Source: an uncultured Erysipelotrichaceae bacterium
Lineage (GTDB): Bacteria; Bacillota_I; Bacilli_A; RFN20; CAG-826
Assembly: GCA_902791085.1 (NCBI GenBank)
Contig: CADAUN010000102.1
Coordinates: 1 to 5,405, forward strand
DNA length: 5,405 bases
Direction of reading: 5' to 3'
A program made the position numbers and the translations under genes. The notes under the pieces are model-generated. The model was given only the letters and a program-made list of their open reading frames with translations, had not been told where the DNA came from and searched no databases. Shown piece by piece: positions 1 to 4,488 of this stretch (position 1 is the stretch's first letter; every line of letters starts with the position of its first letter).

Positions 1-395
1 CCAGGAACAAAATAAGGAATGCGCCAACGCTTAATCCGCGGTTTGTCGGGAAGCGGATGATCATGCGCATAATTGTCGCTGTAATCGTACTCTAAAATGC
101 CAACGACGGACATTTCATCGAGCAATTTTTGCAAAGCAATCGGTTCATATTCAGGATTCTTTTTTTGCAATTGCTCAAAGGTATAAAAGGTCCGAAGTTT
201 CATTTTGTTGGCGACAACCGCCATTTCGTGGGTAACGACCTCTTTAAGTCCCCAATATTCAGCGTCCAAAGAAGTAACGCCTTTGATTTTGCGAACCACC
301 ACATCGGTGATTTTTCGAGCCAATTTCAGAATCTCTTTGTCGGGATTGGGGTCGCCTTGCCATTTTGAGACGACTTTGGTGCTTTGTTCTGGCAT
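1..395 (-). CDS. N-terminal part of a probable iron-sulfur/flavin oxidoreductase (3' end outside window)
   Basis: An open frame begins with ATG at 395 and runs leftwards off the window; 131 codons are visible. A strong ribosome binding site (AAAAGGAG) lies 7 nt upstream of the ATG, which fixes the start. The visible protein is soluble, with no signal peptide or membrane segment. Residues about 45-105 look like a small winged-helix fold: EYWGLKEVVTHEMA, then KLRTFYTFEQL, then a helix ALQKLLDEMSVVGILEY leading to a wing. It is followed by a basic stretch and RIPYFVPG (125-132). From memory, this pattern (a YW-x-L opening, a helix-turn-helix that ends in GxxEY, then xxFVPG) is typical of the N-terminus of large anaerobe proteins that go on to 4Fe-4S clusters and a pyridine-nucleotide/FAD oxidoreductase module. 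No cysteine cluster or nucleotide-binding motif is inside the window, so the function is an inference. It lies 139 bp downstream of the fatty acid isomerase-like gene on the same strand, with a hairpin between them. I see no convincing promoter of its own. Confidence 0.6.
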   Translation of the reverse strand, partial: MPEQSTKVVSKWQGDPNPDKEILKLARKITDVVVRKIKGVTSLDAEYWGLKEVVTHEMAVVANKMKLRTFYTFEQLQKKNPEYEPIALQKLLDEMSVVGILEYDYSDNYAHDHPLPDKPRIKRWRIPYFVP

Positions 396-471
396 GTCTT
401 TTCTCCTTTTAGAATAGAAATCAAGTTATGCATTGAGACGAATTTGGATTCCGTCCTTCGTAGCAATAGAC

Positions 472-511
472 AAGAAACGGGGAAGAGGCATTCGCCTGCT
501 TCCCGTTTCTT
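472..511 (-). terminator. Hairpin terminator after the isomerase-like gene
   Basis: A 40-bp inverted repeat sits 23 bp beyond the stop codon of the isomerase-like gene. Ten outer base pairs are perfect (AAGAAACGGG at 472-481 against CCCGTTTCTT at 502-511). After single-base bulges at 482 and 498, seven more pairs close on the four-base loop ATTC (490-493). Read on the minus strand, the GC-rich core ends in a T-rich stretch (GTTTCTTGTC), a mediocre but usable U-tract. On the plus strand the stem is followed by A residues, so termination is more likely for minus-strand transcripts. Some readthrough into the gene at 395 is possible. Confidence 0.6.
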
Positions 512-534
512 AAAAAACAAGATAGAAATCGCGA

Positions 535-1917
535 TTAAGCGCCGAAGAATCTTCGGACTAAATCACGCGAATATTCGACCGTTTCTTCCATGTCGCCGAA
601 AGCCATCACTTCGCCAGCAAAATAAGTGTTTTGCTCTCCTTGGAGGGCTTCCACTTTATCGTACCAGCCATCGGCATAGTCTTTCGAAGAAACATGGGGG
701 AAATAATACCAGTCGTCAATTCGTTCGGTCTTTTCGACCGGAAGTCCAGCGATGCCCATATCGGCTAAAGTAGTCTCTTTTGCTTTTTCGAAAGGCACAT
801 CTTCCATGCCTTCATGGTTACGAAGCGTGAAAGTGACTAACGGTTGAGCGCCATCTTCTGGCCAACGATGATAGAAGACCATTAAGTGACCCATGGTTTC
901 CGGAGTCATATTGGAGAAGAAATAATAAGAGATATCAGGCGTTTTTTCTTCCGAAGTACGAACTGCCATCGTGAAATATTCTTTATGAACGATTTTGGCA
1001 AAGAGCTCTTTTTCTTCGGGAGTGGGATCGCCATATTGAGCGAACATTTCTAAAGGCGTGCAGATGATTAATTTATCAAAGACTTCTGGTTCGTTGTCGT
1101 TGACAGTCACATAGACTTTTCCGTCTTTGCGTTCCACTTTTTTCACTTCCGCATTCAAAATCGCGGGGTGCTCTAGATGTCGATTGACTCCTTCCCAAAT
1201 CGATTGAGTGCCGTTTTTCCAAGTCCAAAGGTTGCCAGTCGATAAGAATTGTTGCACGGTGAAGGCATCCAAATATTTGACCACATAAGCGGCCGGAATC
1301 TCATCGAAATAGCCATAGCCGAAGGAAGTGAATGGTCCTTTCCAAACCATTTCAGCGTCTTCGCAGTGGTTTTTCTTCAAGAATTCGCTGAACGGCATCG
1401 AAAGATCTTTCAAATGTTCGTTCTTGCCTTCGATGTGGGCGAGTTTCATTTCAGGAGAGGGGCACGGACCTTCATAACGTCCTTCAGCGACGCCACGATG
1501 GCCGTTTACATCATAGCCATAATATTTTTTATGAAGAAGACGATTGAGTTTCTTCATCTTCATGTATTTCTTCAACAATGCTAATTTGGAAGATTTTAAT
1601 GGAGTGCCGTCAGTGTTGCGGAAGCTCCGTCCCATCTTCGGGCCGTCGTCATGGCTAACACCGCCGAATTCTTCGCATTCATGAACTGCGAAATAAGTGC
1701 CGCATCCCATCACGGCGCCCATCTCAATCGTGCGATCCTCCCATTGGCCATCTTTGTTTTTGACTTTCATCAACGGAGAGAATGCTTTTCCTCCAACGCG
1801 ATTGCTCTTTTCGTAGATCACATAATTGTGATAACCGTTCTTTTGCAAATACATGGCCATCGAGGTTCCTGCTGGACCACCACCGATGATGCAAATGCGC
1901 ATGTTCTTGTCAGCCAT
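535..1917 (-). CDS. FAD-dependent polyunsaturated fatty acid isomerase (PAI-like, linoleate isomerase family)
   Basis: The 460-residue protein has the layout of a flavin amine-oxidase-type enzyme. An N-terminal Rossmann motif IIGGGPAG (10-17) is followed by an acidic residue at the end of strand 2 (E36) and RVGGK (40-44). A C-terminal FAD-contact segment, TYFAGEVMAFGDMEETVEYS, lies at 431-450. Several stretches agree closely with the P. acnes trans-10,cis-12 linoleate isomerase as I remember it: YGYDVNGH (133-140), PFTSFGYGYFDEIPAAYVVKY (start 195), LWTWKNGTQ (230-238), MVFYHRWPEDG (346-356) and WYYFPHVSSKDY (403-414). That enzyme moves a double bond in linoleic acid using bound FAD as a hydride shuttle, with no net redox change. 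This protein is longer than the roughly 424-residue P. acnes enzyme; much of the excess lies after YGYDVNGH (about 141-172). No signal peptide or membrane helix is seen, so it should be cytosolic. The start at 1917 is chosen because the Rossmann strand begins right after it; the AAAGGA site lies a rather long 11 nt upstream. Substrate and product are inferred; other unsaturated fatty acids, or a simple oxidoreductase role, remain possible. Confidence 0.85.
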   Translation of the reverse strand: MADKNMRICIIGGGPAGTSMAMYLQKNGYHNYVIYEKSNRVGGKAFSPLMKVKNKDGQWEDRTIEMGAVMGCGTYFAVHECEEFGGVSHDDGPKMGRSFRNTDGTPLKSSKLALLKKYMKMKKLNRLLHKKYYGYDVNGHRGVAEGRYEGPCPSPEMKLAHIEGKNEHLKDLSMPFSEFLKKNHCEDAEMVWKGPFTSFGYGYFDEIPAAYVVKYLDAFTVQQFLSTGNLWTWKNGTQSIWEGVNRHLEHPAILNAEVKKVERKDGKVYVTVNDNEPEVFDKLIICTPLEMFAQYGDPTPEEKELFAKIVHKEYFTMAVRTSEEKTPDISYYFFSNMTPETMGHLMVFYHRWPEDGAQPLVTFTLRNHEGMEDVPFEKAKETTLADMGIAGLPVEKTERIDDWYYFPHVSSKDYADGWYDKVEALQGEQNTYFAGEVMAFGDMEETVEYSRDLVRRFFGA

Positions 1918-1966
1918 TTAAATTTTGATCCTTTCTCGTGGGATATTTCACCCATAATTTTTATTA

Positions 1967-1972
1967 ATTGTA
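1967..1972 (-). promoter_or_regulatory. Candidate -10 box for the isomerase-like gene
   Basis: TACAAT on the minus strand (five of six matches to TATAAT) lies 50 bp before the ATG at 1917. No good -35 hexamer is found 16-18 bp upstream, so the promoter may be weak or depend on an activator. The surrounding DNA is very AT-rich, and chance matches are expected. Confidence 0.25.
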
Positions 1973-2037
1973 CAAGATTACTTATCCATTATCTATAAAA
2001 TGATACTTTTTTACCGATATATAAGATTATCTTTGAT

Positions 2038-2081
2038 AAACGAATGATTTTTTTCTTACGAACGAAAGAAATGATTCGTTT
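2038..2081. repeat. Long imperfect palindrome in the AT-rich gap upstream of the isomerase-like gene
   Basis: The arms 2038-2055 and 2064-2081 are complementary over 18 positions, with a single G/G mismatch (2046/2073) and one G-T wobble (2051/2068). They enclose an 8-base spacer, TTACGAAC. The outer eight pairs are perfect (AAACGAAT against ATTCGTTT). It lies about 35 bp beyond the terminator of the membrane gene at 2169-2618 and about 120 bp before the isomerase-like start. It lacks the GC-rich core and U-run of a normal terminator. It could be a structured RNA element, an operator or a remnant of a mobile element. Nothing in the sequence decides between these. The remainder of the 1918-2168 gap holds no gene that I can support. 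Confidence 0.6.
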
Positions 2082-2116
2082 TGTAAAGAAAAAAGAAACC
2101 CATTTTTGTCCATTTC

Positions 2117-2139
2117 AAAAATCCCCTTCAACGCGGGGA
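2117..2139 (-). terminator. Rho-independent terminator for the membrane gene 2169-2618
   Basis: On the minus strand, TCCCC and GGGGA form a five-base-pair stem around an eight-base loop (GCGTTGAA), followed at once by TTTTTG. It starts about 30 bp after the stop codon at 2169. The stem is short but GC-rich and the U-tract is in the right place. Confidence 0.65.
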
Positions 2140-2168
2140 ATAAGTCAAAGGAGAAAGCCCCTAGCAAT

Positions 2169-2618
2169 TCAATCGTTTCTTCCACGAATCAGCCGTTCAA
2201 TTGGGATAAAGACGGAATAATAAAGAGGGATTACCAAAAGAATCACCCAATTGGGATGAAATTGACCGGTGTAAAGCGAAGGAAATAAGAATGCGAATAA
2301 AGCGATTTGAGAAACGGGAACGCGGCTAAAACTATGGAGTGCAATGGCGCGGATAAAGCCAGTCAGGATGGAAGGCAAGAAAATGACCGTCCAGTAAATC
2401 GCCCAGTTCGATAAGTTAGACGGCGCTGTTCCGTTATAAAACGCACAAAAAAGAAGATAAAACAAAAGGGCGCAGGCACCCAAAGAAGTATCAAGCACAT
2501 AAGCCACACGAAGAAGAATGGGTTTTTCTTTCTTATGTTTTCCGTTAGGAGAAGCTTGTTTCTTGTCTTGATCAACGACTTCTGCTTCTATGGTTTGATT
2601 CTGATCTTGGGTAAGCAT
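2169..2618 (-). CDS. Small four-helix membrane protein, function unknown
   Basis: The 149-residue protein starts with about 33 polar residues rich in Gln, Asp, Glu and Lys, including KKQASPNGKHKKEK (19-32), which should be cytosolic. Four hydrophobic stretches follow at about 36-60, 72-95, 101-118 and 123-141, and a short positively charged tail (RLIRGRND) ends the protein. By the positive-inside rule both ends would face the cytosol. There are no catalytic motifs, cysteine pairs or domain signatures that I recognise. The start at 2618 is preceded by AAAGGA with 7 nt spacing. The gene has its own promoter-like sequence upstream and a terminator downstream, so it appears to be transcribed alone. 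It is divergent from the uracil-DNA glycosylase-like gene. That it is a real gene rests on the RBS, the promoter, the terminator and the coherent membrane topology; I cannot name a family. Confidence 0.8.
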   Translation of the reverse strand: MLTQDQNQTIEAEVVDQDKKQASPNGKHKKEKPILLRVAYVLDTSLGACALLFYLLFCAFYNGTAPSNLSNWAIYWTVIFLPSILTGFIRAIALHSFSRVPVSQIALFAFLFPSLYTGQFHPNWVILLVIPLYYSVFIPIERLIRGRND

Positions 2619-2647
2619 AGAGGAATCCTTTCTCGTATTCTATTTTG

Positions 2648-2675
2648 ATTATATGGTTTTTTCGCTTTCATCAAA
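2648..2675 (-). promoter_or_regulatory. Promoter of the membrane gene 2169-2618
   Basis: On the minus strand a perfect TATAAT (2653-2648) is preceded by TTTGAT (2675-2670) with a 16-bp spacer; TTGATG one base further in, with a 15-bp spacer, is an alternative. The -10 box lies about 30 bp before the ATG at 2618, leaving room for the AAAGGA site. Confidence 0.6.
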
Positions 2676-2703
2676 GCAAAAACGAAGTAAATACATGTGT
2701 GTC

Positions 2704-2719
2704 CGATTCCTAGGAAACG
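2704..2719. promoter_or_regulatory. Palindrome at the -35 position of the glycosylase-like gene
   Basis: TTCCTAGGAA (2707-2716) is a perfect 10-bp palindrome; with flanking CG pairs it becomes a 16-bp palindrome with one mismatched pair (2706/2717). It covers the place where the -35 box of the plus-strand promoter should be (2709-2714), and it lies between two divergent promoters. It may be a binding site for a dimeric regulator; no matching regulator is seen in the window. Confidence 0.35.
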
Positions 2720-2731
2720 TTTTTTCTTGCT

Positions 2732-2737
2732 TATAAT
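2732..2737 (+). promoter_or_regulatory. -10 box of the glycosylase-like gene, with very short leader
   Basis: A perfect TATAAT lies 17 bp before the ATG at 2755. Transcription would start near 2743-2745, giving a leader of only about 10-12 nt that contains little more than the AAGG ribosome binding site. No recognisable -35 hexamer is present at the expected place, which holds the TTCCTAGGAA palindrome instead. Confidence 0.5.
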
Positions 2738-2754
2738 AGGTTAAGGTAGTTTTT

Positions 2755-3327
2755 ATGACTTTTGAACAAATTCGGGAACGATTACAAAAAGACCCCAGGA
2801 ACGAATCCTACGTCAAGCGCGGCATCTCTCCGCTTTGGCAAGTTTCTTCACAGGCAAGAATCCTATTAATCGGCCAAGCGCCTGGCAAAAAGGCGGAAGA
2901 AAGCCAAACCCTCTTTCACGATTTGTCCGGCAACAAATTGATGTCGTGGATGGGAATTGATCCTACCTTTTTCTATTCTCAAGAAATCGCCATACTTCCC
3001 ATGGATTTTTATTATCCAGGCAAAGGAAAAACAGGGGATTTGCCCCCGCGAAGTTTTATTGCGAAAGAATATCATCCCTACTTCTTTTCTTTGATGCCTT
3101 TGGTCCAATTAACCGTGCTTATCGGGCGATATAGCGTAGATTATTATTTAAAAAACAAGCGTAATAATTTAACAGAAACAGTTCGTCATTACGAAGACTA
3201 TCTTCCTTCTTTTTTCCCATTGGTTCACCCAAGCCCTTTGAATTTTCGCTGGCAAACGAAAAATCCTTGGTTTGAGCAAGAGGTGGTTCCCGTTTTGCAA
3301 TCCTATGTTAAAAAAATATTGGGGTAA
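2755..3327 (+). CDS. Uracil-DNA glycosylase superfamily protein
   Basis: This 190-residue protein carries the two hallmark motifs of the uracil-DNA glycosylase fold. The first is ILLIGQAPGKKAEES (36-50), the N-terminal loop that in the superfamily holds the water-activating motif; the second is LVHPSPLNFRW (156-166), the C-terminal HPSP loop that inserts next to the flipped base. Between them are DLSGNKLMSWMGI (56-68), ILPMDFYYPGKG (80-91), DLPPRS (95-100) and a strand LTVLIGRYS (119-127). The set, and the length near 190, match a branch of the superfamily that lacks the four cysteines of the 4Fe-4S family 4/5 enzymes; no cysteine is present here at all. Expected role: removal of uracil or another damaged base from DNA in the cytosol. 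In this branch the activity has to my knowledge not been well established, and position 41 is Gln where family 4/5 usually has Glu. The start is fixed by AAGG 8 nt upstream and by the promoter immediately before it. It is a single gene, divergent from one membrane gene and convergent with another. Confidence 0.85.
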   Translation: MTFEQIRERLQKDPRNESYVKRGISPLWQVSSQARILLIGQAPGKKAEESQTLFHDLSGNKLMSWMGIDPTFFYSQEIAILPMDFYYPGKGKTGDLPPRSFIAKEYHPYFFSLMPLVQLTVLIGRYSVDYYLKNKRNNLTETVRHYEDYLPSFFPLVHPSPLNFRWQTKNPWFEQEVVPVLQSYVKKILG

Positions 3328-3343
3328 ATGCCATTAAACCAAT
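3310..3343 (-). terminator. Weak candidate terminator for the membrane gene 3334-3720
   Basis: Read on the minus strand, ATTGG and CCAAT (3343-3339 and 3322-3318) can pair around a 16-nt loop that may itself form a small AATGGCATT hairpin. A run of seven T residues follows (3316-3310). The stem is short and AT-rich and overlaps the ends of both convergent genes, so this call rests mainly on the U-run. No matching U-run exists for the plus-strand gene. Confidence 0.3.
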
Positions 3344-3720
3344 AACATGCCAATAAAATAAACAATCGGCAAAGCAAATTCTTCGACATAAAGAAGAACG
3401 CTTTGCCAGGTGCGAATTGTCTCGTTTTGAATCCCAACTACCAAGGCATAAACAGGGACAATCATCATGATGATGGCCGCAAAGGCCAAGGCGAAAGAAC
3501 GTTTTCCAACAAAGGCGCAAGCTAAAGCAATCACACCGAATGCGCAATTGACGCCTTGGGCGATAATCGTGCCTAAATAGCCCATCTTTTCGGGATAAGA
3601 ACCAATGTCATCCCATCCTAATGCGTTCATCGCATCGACTGCCGTCTTAATGGACGGAATGGCAAACACCAAAAGAATGACACCTACCACAATCAACAAG
3701 ATTCTTCCAACCCACTTCAT
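3334..3720 (-). CDS. Small four-helix membrane protein, function unknown
   Basis: The 128-residue protein opens with MKWVGRILLI and has four hydrophobic stretches at about 4-22, 49-71, 75-97 and 107-127. A polar stretch (KTAVDAMNALGWDDIGSYPEK, from residue 25) lies between the first two helices and would be outside the cell if the N-terminus is inside. VGKRS (71-75) is a short, positively charged turn between helices 2 and 3 and should be cytosolic. No enzyme, transporter or toxin motif is recognisable. The start at 3720 is supported by AAGGGAG with 7 nt spacing and by a promoter-like sequence just upstream. Its stop codon is only 6 bp from that of the glycosylase-like gene, which converges on it. 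It is not similar by eye to the other membrane gene at 2169-2618 apart from having four helices. Confidence 0.8.
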   Translation of the reverse strand: MKWVGRILLIVVGVILLVFAIPSIKTAVDAMNALGWDDIGSYPEKMGYLGTIIAQGVNCAFGVIALACAFVGKRSFALAFAAIIMMIVPVYALVVGIQNETIRTWQSVLLYVEEFALPIVYFIGMLLV

Positions 3721-3741
3721 ACGTTCGCTCCCTTTTTCCCA

Positions 3742-3769
3742 ATTTTATCTAAAAAGGGAACATTTCCAA
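3742..3769 (-). promoter_or_regulatory. Candidate promoter of the membrane gene 3334-3720
   Basis: On the minus strand TTGGAA (3769-3764) and TAAAAT (3747-3742) are separated by 16 bp. The predicted start of transcription, near 3735, falls right next to the ribosome binding site AAGGGAG (3734-3728), so the leader would be very short. A nine-base inverted repeat (3729-3737 and 3751-3759) surrounds the -10 box. Confidence 0.45.
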
Positions 3770-3845
3770 AGTCAAAGATGAAAAGAGAAAACGCCTATAA
3801 GAAAGCATCTTCAACACGAATTTCGTCTTCTCACACAATCCGAAA

Positions 3846-3874
3846 TTGCATCGAGTCAAAGAAGAGACTATAAT
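3846..3874 (+). promoter_or_regulatory. Strong promoter of tRNA-Leu
   Basis: TTGCAT (3846-3851) and a perfect TATAAT (3869-3874) are separated by the ideal 17 bp. Transcription should start near 3881, leaving a 5' leader of about 30 nt before the mature tRNA. That leader contains a perfect five-base-pair hairpin, TCGGC-AATTA-GCCGA (3885-3899). Confidence 0.8.
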
Positions 3875-3910
3875 CTTAAAGCGCTCGGCAATTAGCCGAT
3901 TACCGCATGT

Positions 3911-3995
3911 CCCCGGATGGCGGAATGGTAGACGCAAACGACTCAAAATCGTTCGGAGAGCATCCATGCGAGTTCGACTCTCGCTCTGGGGACCA
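3911..3995 (+). tRNA. tRNA-Leu (anticodon CAA)
   Basis: A full cloverleaf can be drawn. The acceptor stem is CCCCGGA (3911-3917) with TCTGGGG (3985-3991), including one G-T pair; the discriminator is A3992 and CCA is encoded at 3993-3995. The D arm GCGGAATGGTAGACGC follows TG at 3918-3919. The anticodon stem AACGA/TCGTT (3937-3941, 3949-3953) holds the loop CTCAAAA, giving anticodon CAA at 3944-3946, which reads UUG. There is a long variable arm (about 3954-3967) of the class II type expected for leucine, and a T arm GCGAG-TTCGACT-CTCGC (3968-3984). A discriminator A and a long variable arm both fit leucine rather than serine. The first acceptor pair is C-G, where G-C is usual for bacterial leucine tRNAs. 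It is a single-gene unit with its own promoter and terminator. Confidence 0.95.
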
Positions 3996-4006
3996 ATCGT
4001 CATTTG

Positions 4007-4039
4007 CCTCTTGGCTTTGCTAAGAGGTTTTTCTTTTTT
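4007..4039 (+). terminator. Rho-independent terminator of tRNA-Leu
   Basis: A nine-base-pair stem, CCTCTTGGC with GCTAAGAGG (one G-T pair), closes on the loop TTT and is followed by TTTTTCTTTTTT. It begins 11 bp after the CCA end of the tRNA and is the clearest terminator in the window. Confidence 0.92.
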
Positions 4040-4128
4040 ATTGCAATCGTAGATTTATCCTTTCGAAATGCATCGTTTATCCACTTCCCGGGATTTGCTC
4101 GTTCTTTCGCCTGCTCGCAAAATTTTTC

Positions 4129-4156
4129 TTGCCTTTTGTCAAACCCTTTCTACAAT
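4129..4156 (+). promoter_or_regulatory. Promoter of the T-box/metN unit
   Basis: TTGCCT (4129-4134) and TACAAT (4151-4156) are separated by 16 bp. The predicted start near 4163 is just before the 5' strand of T-box stem I, as expected. The stretch from 4040 to here holds no gene that I can support. Confidence 0.65.
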
Positions 4157-4162
4157 AGGGCC

Positions 4163-4452
4163 ATAAAGCGTCGAAAAGGAAGAGTAGTCGTAACGCTGAC
4201 CCCATAGAGAATTTCTCCTAGGCTGGAAGAGAAAGGGTGAGAAACGATGAACATGGCCTTAGAGCTGAGACGACGAAAGCATCTTTGCCATTAATCGTCT
4301 ACGGGTGAGCCCGTCATCGCTTCAGAGTTTGTTAGAACTCGCTGAGATTCTCTAAAGTGATTTAGAGGATGAATTAAGGTGGTAACACGGGATATTGCCC
4401 CGTCCTTAACCAAAATGACAGTTTCTGCCATTTAGGAAGAGACGGGGTTTTC
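4163..4452 (+). promoter_or_regulatory. T-box riboswitch leader, methionine type
   Basis: All the main parts of a T-box are visible. Stem I is closed by CGTCG (4169-4173) with CGACG (4271-4275). Within it are AGGAAGAGTAG, an AGAGA element (4206-4210) and GGCTGGAAGAGA. The specifier region reads GAAC-ATG-GCC, placing the specifier codon ATG at 4253-4255, so the sensed tRNA is tRNA-Met. Further hairpins are ACGGG-TGAG-CCCGT (4301-4314), GAGTT/AACTC, and CTCTAAA-GTGA-TTTAGAG (4350-4367). The conserved T-box TAAGGTGGTAACACGGG (4375-4391) contains TGGT, which would pair with the uncharged acceptor end of a tRNA with discriminator A. The antiterminator pairs TTAAGG (4374-4379) with CCTTAA (4404-4409) and ACGGG with CCCGT. 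When methionine is plentiful the terminator forms instead and metN stays off; uncharged tRNA-Met should turn it on. Confidence 0.95.
4398..4452 (+). terminator. Regulated terminator of the T-box leader
   Basis: CCCCGTC (4398-4404) pairs with GACGGGG (4441-4447), with inner support from CTT/AAG and an AAATG/CATTT hairpin, and TTTTCT follows. Its 5' strand is the same sequence that the antiterminator uses as its 3' strand, so the two structures exclude each other. Confidence 0.9.
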
Positions 4453-4463
4453 TAATTTCGAGG

Positions 4464-4483
4464 CTCCTTCTCTTCGAAAGGAG
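4464..4483 (+). promoter_or_regulatory. metN ribosome binding site inside a small hairpin
   Basis: The ribosome binding site AAAGGAG (4477-4483) lies 5 nt before the metN start. CTCCTT (4464-4469) just upstream is perfectly complementary to AAGGAG (4478-4483), with an eight-base loop between them, so the site could be partly masked when the hairpin forms. A purine-rich site next to a pyrimidine run can do this by chance. Confidence 0.4.
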
Positions 4484-4488
4484 AAAGA

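Noticed and set aside
384..773. 129-codon plus-strand reading frame
   Set aside because: It crosses the terminator hairpin and the 3' end of the isomerase-like gene on the other strand; its translation is rich in Arg, Ser and Cys with no domain, and it has no promoter or ribosome binding site.
535..1917. Oleate hydratase as an identity for the FAD enzyme
   Set aside because: Oleate hydratases are much longer (about 560-650 residues) and have different motifs; the shared blocks and length here fit the PAI isomerase family better.
1249..1998. Two plus-strand frames (1249-1584 and 1651-1998) opposite the isomerase-like gene
   Set aside because: Both are antisense shadows of a strongly conserved enzyme and have no supporting signals.
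2197..2262. Repeated CAATTGGGAT words inside the membrane gene
   Set aside because: Only two short copies exist and both are explained by codons for similar residues (IPI and HPNW) in the coding frame.
3749..4052. Frames on both strands across the tRNA (3749-4003 minus, 3846-4052 plus)
   Set aside because: They run through the tRNA-Leu and its promoter, which explain the sequence completely.
4004..4207. 67-codon plus-strand frame between tRNA and T-box
   Set aside because: It overlaps the tRNA terminator, the metN promoter and T-box stem I; the translation is low-complexity and lacks a ribosome binding site.
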